57,554 nt of DNA, taken from assembly GCA_003640385.1 (NCBI GenBank), contig RCAB01000411.1, forward strand, positions 1 to 57,554, read 5' to 3'. This document shows, one piece after another, positions 36,245 to 47,997 of the stretch; the stretch's first letter is position 1, and every line of letters begins with the position of its first letter. Source of the stretch: Setaria digitata. Lineage: Eukaryota > Nematoda > Chromadorea > Rhabditida > Setariidae. Under the pieces are notes generated by a model, which was given only the letters and a program-made list of their open reading frames with translations, ran no database searches and had not been told where the DNA came from. The translations under genes and the position numbers were made by a program.

Positions 36245-36931
36245 TTATATATATATATTTATACATATATTTCAATTTTGAGTTCCTGTAGTGAATACAG
36301 ACGTTTATTCACATAGTATACAAGTAATTCAATTACTTATAGTCTAGTCTATATATTCATTACAAATGCATATTATCAATTATTATACATTATTATTATT
36401 ATTTTATTATTATACAAATTATAAAAAAAATAATTATTATCAATTATCAATTATTATACAAATTATTATCAAACTTCATTTTTTCTTGTTTTATTTTATG
36501 CATTTCAGTTTTGGTCATTAAAGCAGTCAACGAATTCAAATTTCAACTTCATGATAATTTGATGGAAATTAATTTTCCTTTTTAGTTTTTTGCACTTGAA
36601 TTGTTAATTCCTTGGGAAATAAAAACTTTTGCTTAGCAATTATTTAACAAATTTATGCTTTAGCCGTACGATCTTAGAAATGAAAAAGTTTTTTAATTAT
36701 TCAAAAAATTCCTTTCTTTTTGGCCGTTTCATTGTACAAATTGAACCAATTTTCAATCAGCAGAGATTTGAACATTCAATTAATTGCCGTGCTTGAAATC
36801 TTAATTATTTAACAGTTTCACTTTTTTTTTTCTCTCTGTTTTATTACTCGATCATTACAAGTTCACACTTTTAGTATTTGAATTTCCAATTATTCAACAG
36901 ATTTGAATTTCTAATTTCCATTTTTTAATTA

Positions 36932-36950
36932 GAAGAGAGAGAGAGAGAGA
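36932..36950. repeat. GA microsatellite
   Basis: (AG)n of about nine units followed by a purine run. A complementary CT block lies at 37540-37583. Confidence 0.8.
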
Positions 36951-37539
36951 AAGGAGAGAAAAAAAAAAAAAAGACAGAAGAACGGAATGAAAACTGTATC
37001 GGTTAGAAATTAATGATAACAAAAATGAATACACAATTATTTATCATTATATTACAACAAACTAAATGAAATAAATTTTTTGTATGTTCCAATTTTACGG
37101 TGAATTTTTTTTTTTTTTTTTTTTAACTATGCCTTTTCCTTTCCTTTTTCTCGCTATTTTCTTTTTGCTAATCATTTTATCATCCTCATTATCATCTTAT
37201 CAATACTTTTCTTTTCTCTCCACAAACATATCACCACGCCTTATCGGTAAAATTGTCAGTGAGACTTGCTGACGACTTATCGAGGAATTTTTCTTTTTTT
37301 TTTGTCGGAAATTTTCAATAAGTCACCTCAATTCGTTTTAACACACATTCATTCTCTATCACTATCTGTCATCATTTTATCAACCCAAGAAGTAAATGAT
37401 AGACATTCAATACTTCCCATTTCCGGTGCAGTTTAAATCGTTTCACTACAAAATTTGGTTCATTTTGATTTGATTAAATAAAAAGACAGAAATTGCGAAA
37501 AAAAAAATTTGAAAAATTTTTCCCTTCATTTTCTCCCTT

Positions 37540-37583
37540 TCCTTCTCTCCTTCTCTCTCTCTCTCTCTCTCTCTCCCTCTCCT
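37540..37583. repeat. CT microsatellite
   Basis: (CT)n with short CC interruptions in intergenic DNA. Confidence 0.8.
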
Positions 37584-38538
37584 ATTACCGTATTAAATTA
37601 TTTTGAATCCAGTAGCAAAGTAGTAACAAAAAGAAAAGATAGGAAATTTACGAAATTAGAAGAATTTGGTACTTTGAGTTAAAATGAATTTAAAGTGGAG
37701 TTTTGATATAGCTGCAATCGACTCTTAAAAGTAATGTTATATTGATAATGAAAGCGTATTTTTAGCTTCAGGACAGTTTGATATCAGTGAACGCTAATTG
37801 TTAACATTTTATATTAAAAGTTCAAAATATTATCATTGATATAATGGCTGTACACTTTATCATTTGAACAGATTATTAATAACTGAATTCGAACCTTTGA
37901 TTTAGTAGCAGTTTGAAAGATTGGTCCATTTGATCCAAAGCTAATTTAGCCAAATTATACTCTGGGAACTTGATAGGGATTTTCAAGTGATTGTTTATCC
38001 GAATGAACAACGATGAATTAGTATCTTCTTGATGTTAATGTTGAAGAATTTATTAAGCAGCAATCAGAAGGCACCATTTTTTGACATTTCCACGACCTGA
38101 TATCATAATATCTTTGAAGACTGATAGCTGATAAATGAAGGTAAAGGAGTCTGATTGTCTCCATCATCTTTATCATTTACAAACAAATCAACAATTTTTT
38201 CAAAAGCAGAGAGAGAAAGGGAGAGAGAGGAGGAGAAAAAAAAAAGACGCATAAACATACGCACCACACACGTCTAATGAAGGACCATAGTTGTAGTAAA
38301 ATATTTCTTTAAAATTCCATTAAAATTTAACACACAGTATAGTAAGCCAAAATAAAGTGGAAACAAGACAAAGCAGAAATTAACGTGAAGAGCTTAGTCA
38401 ATTAGAGAACTAAGCGGAACTTGCTGGTATGAGACAAACAATTTCAAGTAAAGCAAACGAAGAAAAAAAGACTGGCATTTATCTCTTCAGGATAAATCCT
38501 AAAATGTAAAACGAAGCAATATGAATCAGAAGATAGTA

Positions 38539-41500
38539 CTACCGTTCCACCACTTCTGGACGATTTTTCTCGATTGTCTTACGTAGATGGTCTTTGTATG
38601 CAAAAATATCACCATCCCATTTTGTGATTGTTTGCTTATCACATACCCATATCTCTTCAGCTACCTAGAAAGAGAAAAGAAATTCATAATAAAATTAGAT
38701 GAAATAAAAAAATAGTGATATATTAGAGAATGATCTCAAAAGCAATACTATAATTTAAACAGAAAAACTTGCATAGTCAAAATGGAACATTGTCATTTAA
38801 AAAAAAAGAAAGAAATATTTAGAGTTAGCCAAATAAGAAATAAGAAACCTACCTGATGCACTAAACGAAAATCGTGCGAAACGAGAATCACTCCTCCTCG
38901 GAAACAATTAATTGCTTCCGCCAAAGCATCGATACTTTCCAAATCCAGATGGTTGGTAGGTTCATCAAGCAATAAAAGATGCGGCTGCTGCCATGCTAAC
39001 CAAGCAAATGAAACCCTACACCGTTGTCCATCTGATAATTGTTTCATCGGACAAACCTTCAGAAATTAACTTAGCAAAGAAGGGGATAAATAAAGATATA
39101 GTGAGAGGTGGAGTTTTTTTTTTTTTTTTTTTTTCATTATCTAGATTTATGAACTAATCTATGAACAAACCTGCTCTCTCCCAGTTAATCCATAACGTCC
39201 GATAATCTTCCTCATCTCTTCCTTCTCTTTAACTTCTGGAAATGACATCATCAAATATTCTAGAGCAGATTTCTCCAACGGCAACTCCTCATGTAAATGC
39301 TGAAAAATCACCCGAACTATACGCAACTAGAATTAATCGAAATACGAACTACTGTACCAGAATTGAGATAATACTAATAGTGAAAAGAAAGCAAAGAGTA
39401 CTGAAAATTGAAGAGCTCAAGCAATTGATTCAAATTTAACACAGAAAATACTGGTGCTACAAGGATCAATCAACAAACCTGATGATAACGTCCCATTTTG
39501 CAATGTGAGTGACGTCTTATAAGGCCATTTGATGGCATTACATCACCTGATATCAACTTTAACAGCGTCGATTTTCCAGCTCCATTTGGGCCAACTAATG
39601 CAATACGAGTATCAAGATCTATGCCGAAGTCGAGGTCTTTGTAGATCAATGGCTGAAACATGGAGAAATTACTTTTGACTAACTTATCCACATATTTTTA
39701 CTAACTGAGAAAATCAAGATTAATTACGTTGAGCGACAAAAATCGTCAAGAAAATTAACTGTATCCTCCGCAGCTTCATTCTTTTTATTAAAAACATTTT
39801 TTGCGAACATTATCAAATTATCTATGTTTTCCCAACGAAAATATTCGCTATAATAAAAAAGCAATTTCTCCAATTGTTAAATAATNAGAAAATTAACTGT
39901 ATCCTCCGCAGCTTCATTCTTTTTATTAAAAACATTTTTTGCAAACATTATCAAATTATCTATGTTTTTCCAACGAAAATATTCGCTATAATAAAAAAGC
40001 AATTTCTCCAATTGTTAAATAATACTTACAGTTTTTTCATTATATTGAAAAGATACGTGCTGAACCATTATTACTGGAGGTGGAATTGTACCAGGATCAA
40101 AAAAATAAAACTGCTTCACCTGGAAAAGAAATGAATACAACCTATTTCTTCAACTGGAATAAAAAGATTTATAGTGCAAAAAAAAAAAAAAAAAACTGAA
40201 AATAATAAAAACAACCTTCTCCGTAACAACTTTCTCGGTTAACCCAACAGCTACCATTTTAGCCATCGTTTTCTCTTTGCTCTGAGCTTGACGGGCAAGT
40301 TTGGCACTACCATGTCCAAACCTAGCAATGTATTCCTGTAAAAAATTTTTCAAACAAAATTTTACTGAAATGATTTAAGTTGCCAGCCCTATTCATAACT
40401 TGATGAAATAAATTTAAATGAAAATAAATTCAAAAGCACTAGCTTTCATATGCTGCAGTTGGTCTTGCTCCCACTTGTAACGCTTCATTTGATTTTCAAG
40501 CAATTCAGTTCGAGTACGCACATACGTATCATAATTACCCTGGAAATATTTCTCTGTTCATTATTCTATTCTTCACAGATAAAACTGAACAGATTAAAAT
40601 AAATTGTTAAACATCTGATTTCTCCATCATGAATAACTTACTCCATAGTATTCCAACTTCCTCAGAAACAAATGAATGATATTTGTGCAAACACCATTCA
40701 TAAAATCCTGAGAATGTGAAACGATCAATAAAGTCCTCTTATACCTTAAAAATGTAAAAAAAAGAAAAAATCAATAAAGGAAATGTAAAAAAGAAAAATC
40801 AATAAATAGTTATAGGTCGCTTAAATTTTTATTAGTGCATTTAAGGAAAAAAAGATTAAAGGAATCAAGTGCTTGAATATTTTATGAGATTCTTTTTAGA
40901 CCAAACACATTCACATAATATATGGAATACATTACATAATATAGATTACAGTACAAATTATACATTGCAAGGTCCATTAAGGTTGTTAGTAACAAATGTA
41001 GAAATGCCAAATTTCATCCTAAAAACTCTGTGAATTACTAATAGAATGCTAAAAAAAAAAAGGAAGAAAAAAAAAAAAACATACGAAGCAAGTTCTTTCT
41101 CAAGCCATACACATGCTTCTAAATCAAGATGATTGNTGAATTACTAATAGAATGCTAAAAAAAAAAGGAAGAAAAAAAAAACATACGAAGCAAGTTCTTT
41201 CTCAAGCCATACACATGCTTCTAAATCAAGATGATTGGTCGGTTCATCTAACAGTAGCAATGATGGCTTTAAGTACAGTGCACGTGCTAGGGCAATTCGC
41301 ATTCGCCAACCTCCTGAAAGAAAAAAAAAAATTATAAAATAGTCGCATCCACAAACCAGATTTTAAAAGAAAAATCTATTTTAAGTGTGAATTTTTGCGC
41401 AAACCCGAAAAATCTTTGCATTTTTTAAGCATCATTTGTCTAGTAAAACCAAGTCCATATAATATTTCAGCCGCCTTTGCTTCTGCACGATCAGCATCCA

Positions 41501-43151
41501 TTTCATCCAGACGATCATAGATATCTAACAGCTTTTCTTGACTTTCTGAAAATCAACATTGAATATAGTTGCATTCAAGAAATGTTTCTGAACTATTTAA
41601 GCATAAAAAATTACAAACCGTCGTCTGAAGAAGCTGCCAATTCCTCAGCTTGTTTCTCGAGTGTCTTCCTCTCTTCATCAACATCGTATACGACCTTTAA
41701 AACTCTGGAGTTTGGTTTTCATTTTTTCATATTTTTTCTCAAAAGTTATGATAACCAATTAAAATATTAGAAATGAACACACCTTTAAAGCACTTTCATT
41801 ACAAGCAGCCATTTCACGGGACACCAAAAACATATCCACATGATCAGGAATTGGCATTTCCCGACGAAATATTGCTTGCATTAAAGTAGACTTCCCTAAA
41901 AGAAACCAGTAAGGAGCAAAAAATTAAGTTACAATAGTAATTGAAAATATTTGTAAAACCAACCACTTCCATTTAATCCAATAAGGCCATAACGGCGTCC
42001 CATGTTTAATTCGAGTTTTGTGTCAGTTACGATCTCGCGTCCATGAAATGTCACCGTCAGTCCTTCTATTTTGAGGTCCATAGATCTAAATTTATGTGAT
42101 TTCCAAACATTTCCCAAAAAATATATGAACTGAATTAGACTTGAATTATTGATAATTCACTTCACTTTACTTCACTTCCATGTTAACTACCAAAAGGAAG
42201 CTTTGACAAAATATATATGTACAACAATAATTTACGCCTTCTGATGATTCTCTTAGCAATAACCTATAAAAGTTGTTTTAAAGTATTTTCTTCCTAGACT
42301 AAAATTTTCTCAAAATTCCGATGAAATATTTAAAAAAAAAGAAAATGTTACAAAGGGTGGGAAGTCAATGCTCCTGCAACCGATCTTGCCTTCGCATTCT
42401 CTAGTTCCATTTTTTCAAGCATTGCAGCGGCTACATCGACAATGTCATTTGCAGATGGAGTTGTTACAGCACAATCTGCAAAGAATAATGACTTATTTCA
42501 TTGAAATCAGCATAGTTTCCAAAGACTTCTTGCTAAATTAAAGTGTTCCCTCTTAAAAGTATTAAAAAAAGGAAAAAAAAATCGGAACTTAACCCTGGAA
42601 TCTAGTCTCCTTCAGTGAATTTCAATTTAGCTTTCCGACTATTTCCACTTTCCGGGTAGTAACTCCTCTATCAGATGCTTCCTATATGTAGTTATGCACA
42701 ATCACAGACCTCAACATAATACTACAAATGACTTAATTAGTAGTAGAAAAAAATATCAACAAGATGCAGTTAATTATTACTTCCGTTTTGCATATGTGAG
42801 TTCTGCTCTCGAATCGGTGACCCAGCACCTTCATTATTCTCCTATAAATATAGTATCACAATACAAACATTATGAGATAAGAGAAGCAATATATCTCAGT
42901 GTTAATTAACTGTTATAGGATTTACTTCTACCATAAATGTCATTTTAAAACAGAGAGAGAAAGAGAGAAAAAGAGAGAGAGGAAAAAAAAAAAATCGTCA
43001 AAAGCATAACCTTGCCAAAATCACTGTTTTTATCATTGAAAAATGAAGCAAATTAAAGCTAATTTACCAATTTCTGATCTCGAATTTTGGTACGATTCTT
43101 GGCTGCCTGCTTCTTTGCCGCATCACGTCTTTTTTTCGCATCCGAAGGCAT
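38539..43151 (-). CDS. abcf-2: ABCF2-type ATP-binding cassette ATPase (non-transporter)
   Basis: Sixteen exons: 43068-43151, 42781-42841, 42352-42475, 41964-42085, 41783-41895, 41619-41694, 41405-41545, 41187-41313, 40642-40744, 40444-40539, 40216-40335, 40030-40119, 39479-39652, 39171-39299, 38853-39056, 38539-38664 (1890 nt, 629 aa; vertebrate ABCF2 is about 620). The start is a basic [14 protein letters not shown]. The two nucleotide-binding domains have Walker A GLNGSGKST (about 127) and GPNGAGKST (about 440), signatures FSGGWRMR and LSDGQRCR, and Walker [13 protein letters not shown] twice; no membrane segments. ABCF proteins act in the cytosol on ribosomes or translation factors. All introns are GT-AG except that after 40444, which looks GC-AG. 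Two assembly joins (39885, 41136) fall inside introns or next to an exon. A candidate trans-splice acceptor (GAGTTTTAG) lies about 35 bases upstream of the ATG. Confidence 0.95.
39749..40023. repeat. Direct duplication around a single N (assembly join)
   Basis: The 136-base segment 39749-39884 recurs after the N at 39885 as 39886-40023 with only a few differences. Both copies lie in one abcf-2 intron. Confidence 0.9.
41031..41237. repeat. Duplication around a single N, including part of an abcf-2 exon
   Basis: 41031-41135 recurs after the N at 41136 as 41137-41237, differing mainly in poly(A) length. The left copy contains the 3' half of abcf-2 exon 8 (donor end, [14 protein letters not shown]) but is cut inside the DEPTNHLD codons. 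The right copy runs on into the complete exon 41187-41313. Confidence 0.9.
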
Positions 43152-44271
43152 TAATGATGAAACTAGTTTTACGTTTGCCCAAGTCTAAAACTCGATTCTA
43201 TTTACGGAGAAAGGAAGCTAATTCCACTTTCATACTAACATAGAAAGTTAGTCATTGAAACATCGATATGATATTTACACTTATTTTAGACTATAAATAT
43301 TCATATATCCAAAAAAAAAAAAAACAATTATATTAATCATCTCGCATTTCCTCTTAGCAATAAATTACATAGAAGATTCACCCTTACTGTATATCCAAGT
43401 AACTTTTCCATCAATAAATTTATGGAAAAATTCACATTCTTCATGTGTTAAAAAATTTAGGCAATAAAAACGCATAAAATTACATTTAAAAAAAAAAAAA
43501 GATTTATACTTCACTCAATACTTTTATCGAAAATTGATATCATAAATTACGAAAAATTATACTCCTCATTTGATTTAATTTATCATAATAAAAATTTCAT
43601 GCGAAATAAATTTGTGTTTTAATATGTAAAAAATTGGAGACGTGAAAAAAAATTACGCGAATTTCTAACGCTAGTCCACGTAGAAAAAAAAAAAAAAAAA
43701 AAAAAGGGAGAAATGAATTGTGCAGAAAATAAACGATGATAAATAACAAAATTCTACCATATTTACACATATTATATGTAAAATTTTAATTTTTTTACAA
43801 AATAAAACGGAATTAAATTTTCATTAATGTTCAATTCCTCTTCAACTTATCAAATCTTTCCTACTTCTTTTTTTTCTCCCACTCTTTCCTCCAACATTTT
43901 TGTTCACAATTTCTAGCACTCTTCAACTCTTACAGCAACCTATTATGTATTATGAAAATTTCAACTGCTTTTCTTTTTCTTTTTTTTGTATTTCCCACAA
44001 AATTTTCACTTTTCATCTTTTTTTTTCCTCCTCTCACTCACTACATCACTGTTTTAACTTGTTATTTCTGATAAACAAAACAAAGTAAAACAAAAAAAAA
44101 AAAAAAAAAGAAAAATTTCTGAATGTGTGTTTTGATTTTTCTTTTTGAAAATACTTCACAAATTTCAATGAATTTTCAAACTAAATTCTTCCGTACAAAT
44201 GTTGTTTTGCATCCGTATTTCCATGTAACATACTAAATATTTCGTTCTTTTTTTTTTCTCCCTCTCACTCT

Positions 44272-44334
44272 TTATCTTAGCAATATCTTATCAGATCATT
44301 ATCAGTACTACTCAAGGCAGCTGTTTATCAGCTG
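44272..44334. promoter_or_regulatory. Cluster of GATA-type sites and paired CAGCTG E-boxes
   Basis: TTATCT at 44272 and TTATCA at 44288, 44299 and 44325, with CAGCTG at 44318 and 44329 flanking the last one. TTATCA is the reverse of TGATAA, the site of nematode gut GATA factors such as ELT-2. It lies 1.1 kb upstream of abcf-2 and 1.8 kb upstream of the ADP/ATP carrier. Function is inference; AT-rich DNA gives TTATCA by chance, but the density is high. Confidence 0.35.
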
Positions 44335-44708
44335 ATTATAATACAACGGAGTGCACAAGGGGCAGAGCGATTCGTAATATATCTATGAAAAACCATGAAA
44401 ACACTAATATGAGTTTATTTCTAAACATATCCCATTACTAAGTTATCTGCGTAATACTACTTCTTTTCTAACTTCTTTTTTTTTTTTTTTTTTTTTCTTT
44501 CTCATATTTAACAATAATTTCGAGATTCATGCTTCCCAATTGTACTCTAAGATTTCCAAATTACACAAATTTTTATTTATTATTCTTATATTAGTATAGC
44601 AGATATTTTTTAATTACTCACTTTCCTCTAATATTTTTTTTTTTTTCAGCATTTCACCACTTCCTAATAATAATCATTAAATTAACAAAACAAAAAAAAA
44701 ACAAAAAA

Positions 44709-44820
44709 GAAGAAAGCATGATAATAATAATTATGTATATATGTAATAATAATAATAATAATAANGAAGAAAGCATGGTAATAATAATTATGTATATATG
44801 TAATAACAATAATAATAATG
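44709..44820. repeat. Duplicated AAT-rich patch around a single N
   Basis: GAAGAAAGCATG followed by AAT repeats and TTATGTATATATGTAATAA occurs at 44709-44764 and again at 44766-44820, joined by an N at 44765. Confidence 0.85.
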
Positions 44821-44996
44821 TAATAATAATAATAATACATCATAATAACTATTTTAATTATGTAAAATTATTAAAAATAAAAAAGTTTAAATTTCAGCCT
44901 AAATTTTGGACTGAAAAAAAAAAAAAAAGGAAAAAGGAAAAAAAAACACCATTAAATAGTAAAAATTTTTCTTCTTTTTTTCGCCAAAAATAAGAA

Positions 44997-45227
44997 CTAA
45001 AATTTGAGTGAAAAAAAAAAAAAGAAGAAATGAAATCTTCCAGTTAAACATAAATTTCGACCAAAAATGATATTAGCAAGCACATCCATCAAATTCACCT
45101 CTTCGTCCCATTCCGTTAGCTTCAACAGTACTACTGGATTCCTACAACGCTGTCCTTTGGCAATATTCCAGAAATAGGTAGACTGTTTAATCAGTTCCTT
45201 TTTTTTTTTTTTTTTTCTTCTTGATGC
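44997..45227 (-). other. Unassigned open frame, possible exon
   Basis: A stop-free frame of 76 codons ends at TAG (44997-44999) and starts directly after an acceptor-like TTTTTTAG. It reads ASRRKKKKKK, then ELIKQSTYFWNIAKGQRCRN, PVVLLKLTEWDEEVNLMDVL and a Phe-rich end. The middle (about 45090-45197) is GC-richer than its surroundings, and a possible donor (GAG/GTGAAT) follows WDEE. I recognise no family. It could be an exon, a gene relic or chance. Confidence 0.2.
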
Positions 45228-45790
45228 CTAAAAAATGTGCCACGTAGGAAGAGGAGTTGGCTGTTGATGTTTAGTCGTTGGCATTTCTTTGCATTCATTT
45301 AGTCGCTTCTACATCTAGACTTAATTACTTGACTAATTAATGTGAATACTTATGGGAAAATTAGGCGAAATTTTGCAGATGCATGTAGGAAGCTAAACTA
45401 GAAACGAAATATTGATGATGAAGGTTATGTAAAGAAGAGATAAAGTAGAAAATGAAAAATGATGAAAAAACTAGAACTTGTATGAGATAAATTAGCTAAA
45501 AGAATGTGTAAAAATGGCAAGGAATTGTTTGTGATAGCGAGAAAAAAAAATGCTTCCATGATTAGGATTAACTTTTTAAAAAAATATTCCTTACTATAAG
45601 AAAATAATTTTTAATGGAATGCTTTTTTTCAAATACTTTGCTGGAATATTTTAAGGAGCTGTTTACCAATGTTTTTAGGAGGAATTCGAGTGTAATATTT
45701 TATATGCGTATACTTCGCAATTTGCATATAAGATTTCACTGTCTACATTTTTAATTATTTTCACTTTTGCCGAAAATATATTTCTTTTTC

Positions 45791-45877
45791 TATTCAAGAT
45801 ATATTTTCGCTGTACAAATAAAAGTTTTCTTCCTATTCAAGATATGTATGTTTCTGCTGTACAAATAAAAATTCTTC
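45791..45877. repeat. Two-copy tandem repeat (about 43 bp) upstream of the ADP/ATP carrier
   Basis: Copies 45791-45833 and 45834-45877 both start TATTCAAGATAT and contain GCTGTACAAATAAAA. They lie about 300 bases before the carrier start codon. Confidence 0.75.
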
Positions 45878-46169
45878 ATTGGATTGTTTTACCGTAAAAT
45901 AAAAAAGTTGTATTGAAGTGAGAATTTGGTATGCATTTTATTGTGCAAATTGGATTTCTTCATTTGAATTGGCATAAGGAAGACTGATATGATGGAGCTG
46001 TTTTTCATTTAACTGATTGAATAAAGTAGTAAATTAAATTAAAGAAACTGTTCAACATTGTGATATTTGTTGCGCAATTTGACATCATGCACGGTGTATA
46101 TTTGTGTGTATACAAGTTGGACTCCTCAATTAAGAAACTCTTTTTAGCCACTAACCCCGTATATTCCTC

Positions 46170-47997
46170 ATGTCATCCACAACGACTCAACCAGCAGCTC
46201 CAGCTGCTAACACTTTTGATGCAAGAAAATTTGTAATTGATTTGGCGTCTGGTGGCACAGCCGCTGCTGTTTCCAAAACAGCTGTTGCACCGATCGAACG
46301 AGTCAAGCTTCTCCTTCAGGTAGGATTAAAACTGTTTAAGGTGGTAGTTTTAAAAAAAGAATTGTTTTTAGAGATAGCTTGAAGAAAGTTATTTCTAAGC
46401 TGTTGCTGTCCTTTGAGTTTTATAAGCATTTTCATTTAGCTATTTAGGAGACCAGTCGTCTTTATTCTTCGTCTTATTTAAAAGCAAAATGAGATGTTGT
46501 TTCCGAGATCCCTTAAGAGCTGATACTAAAACTAAGATTAACTTAATAAGAGGATTTGGCCGTTTTGTTATTTCTTGTTCCATTTTATAGTTAGGTACAG
46601 TCAAATAGAAAAAGTAATGAGGAGAGATCAAGAGCTACGGAATTTAATAGCAGGCTGCACGATTCTTTTTTCCCTTTTTTTTTCTTTTTTTTTCTCTTTT
46701 TTTTTTGTATTTCTCCATTTTTTGAGATACAGATCTGGAGGGACGTGGACTTTTTCCTATTAAGATTTTGCTTATAATTAAATTGGAGAAGCTTTCAGTC
46801 AAAAATCAGCTCATCAAGTTACATCGTTTCTCTATTTAACTCCTTTTTCAGGTACAACATGCATCTAAAACAATTGATGCCGACAAACGATACAAGGGTA
46901 TTATTGATGTGTTTAAACGTGTACCCGCTGAGCAGGGTTTTGCATCGTTTTGGCGTGGTAATTTGGCGAACGTGATACGATACTTCCCTACACAAGCTCT
47001 AAATTTTGCATTTAAAGATACTTACAAAAAAGTTTTCGTTGCTGGATATGACAAGGACAAGGTAAGTACATGGCGAAAGTGAAGAATTAGGCGTAATATT
47101 TATAAAAGTGCTTCGCACAAAATTCTAGAAAATTTATGTAGAAGAATTATTGGGGTCACATGAAAGAGAAGTGGTGGTCTTGATATGATGTCATGAACTA
47201 TGGAATTGCAGGATTTCTGGAAGTTTTTCGGTGGTAATTTGATGAGTGGTGGTGCTGCGGGTGCGACATCTCTGTGTTTTGTATACCCGCTTGATTTTGC
47301 TCGTACTCGTCTTGCTGTTGACGTTGGCAAGGGTGCGACTCGCGAATTCAATGGTTTGGTGGATTGTTTGGTAAAAGTTATAAAAAGTGATGGTCCCATT
47401 GGGCTTTATCGTGGTTTTATGGTATCGGTACAAGGCATTATCGTTTATCGTGCAGCCTATTTTGGTCTTTTTGATACGATCAAAATGATGGTCTCCACAG
47501 ACAAGAAGAAACTGAACTTCTTTGTTGCTTGGATGATTGCTCAGGTTTGTTATTTATGCAAGATTTTTAATCGCACACTTTGAAGAACAGCTGGAAATAC
47601 CGATGTCAGTATGAATACTTAGTCTATTGTCAGTCAGGATCCAAGAGAAATTTGAAATTGAATTTGATTAGTATCATCGGGTTCTGCGTAATTAATTTTT
47701 AAATAGAACTAAGCAGCAGAAGCGGGAACATATCCTGGTACTATTCTTAAATTATTTAAGGTCGTAACTGTTGGTTCTGGAATTCTTTCATATCCATGGG
47801 ATACTGTACGTCGTCGAATGATGATGCAGTCTGGTCGTAAGGAAATACTTTACAAGAATACGTGGGATTGTGCAAAGAAGATCGTTGCCAACGAGGGAAC
47901 CACGGCGCTTTACAAGGGTGCTCTTTCCAACGTCTTCCGAGGAACAGGTGGCGCACTTGTACTAGCTATTTACGACGAAATTCATAAATTTCTATAA
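46170..47997 (+). CDS. ant-1.1: Mitochondrial ADP/ATP carrier (adenine nucleotide translocase)
   Basis: Four exons: 46170-46319, 46852-47061, 47212-47544, 47761-47997 (930 nt, 309 aa, all introns phase 0). It exchanges ADP and ATP across the inner mitochondrial membrane. The three carrier repeats are marked by PIERVK (exon 1), PLDFAR (exon 3) and PWDTVR (exon 4). The latter is followed by the RRRMMM signature specific to ADP/ATP carriers. [20 protein letters not shown] in exon 2 is also diagnostic. The short N-terminus ([14 protein letters not shown]) is Thr/Ala-rich. The ATG follows an acceptor-like TTTTTAG (46141-46147), a candidate trans-splice site. The symbol is chosen from linkage with cdk-5 and abcf-2; nematodes have several paralogues, so the paralogue number is less certain than the function. 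Confidence 0.96.

Larger units (their letters stand above)
30278..38538. other. Gene-poor AT-rich intergenic region
   Basis: About 8.3 kb with no recognisable protein on either strand. It holds TA-repeat palindromes (31571-31710, 36215-36244), an AAT-type array (32222-32385), GA and CT repeats, and dozens of A/T homopolymers. A possible untranslated first exon of the CAP gene ends at a good donor (CAG/GTAAGC) at 33653/33652. Otherwise nothing is supported. Confidence 0.6.
43152..46169. other. Intergenic region between abcf-2 and the ADP/ATP carrier
   Basis: Shared upstream region of two divergently transcribed genes. It contains homopolymers, a duplicated AAT patch with an N at 44765, a GATA/E-box cluster at 44272-44334, one unexplained open frame at 44997-45227 (-) and a two-copy tandem repeat at 45791-45877. 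No other coding signal was seen. Confidence 0.6.

Noticed and set aside
41031..41135. Extra partial abcf-2 exon
   Set aside because: Truncated copy created at a single-N assembly join; the complete exon is 41187-41313.
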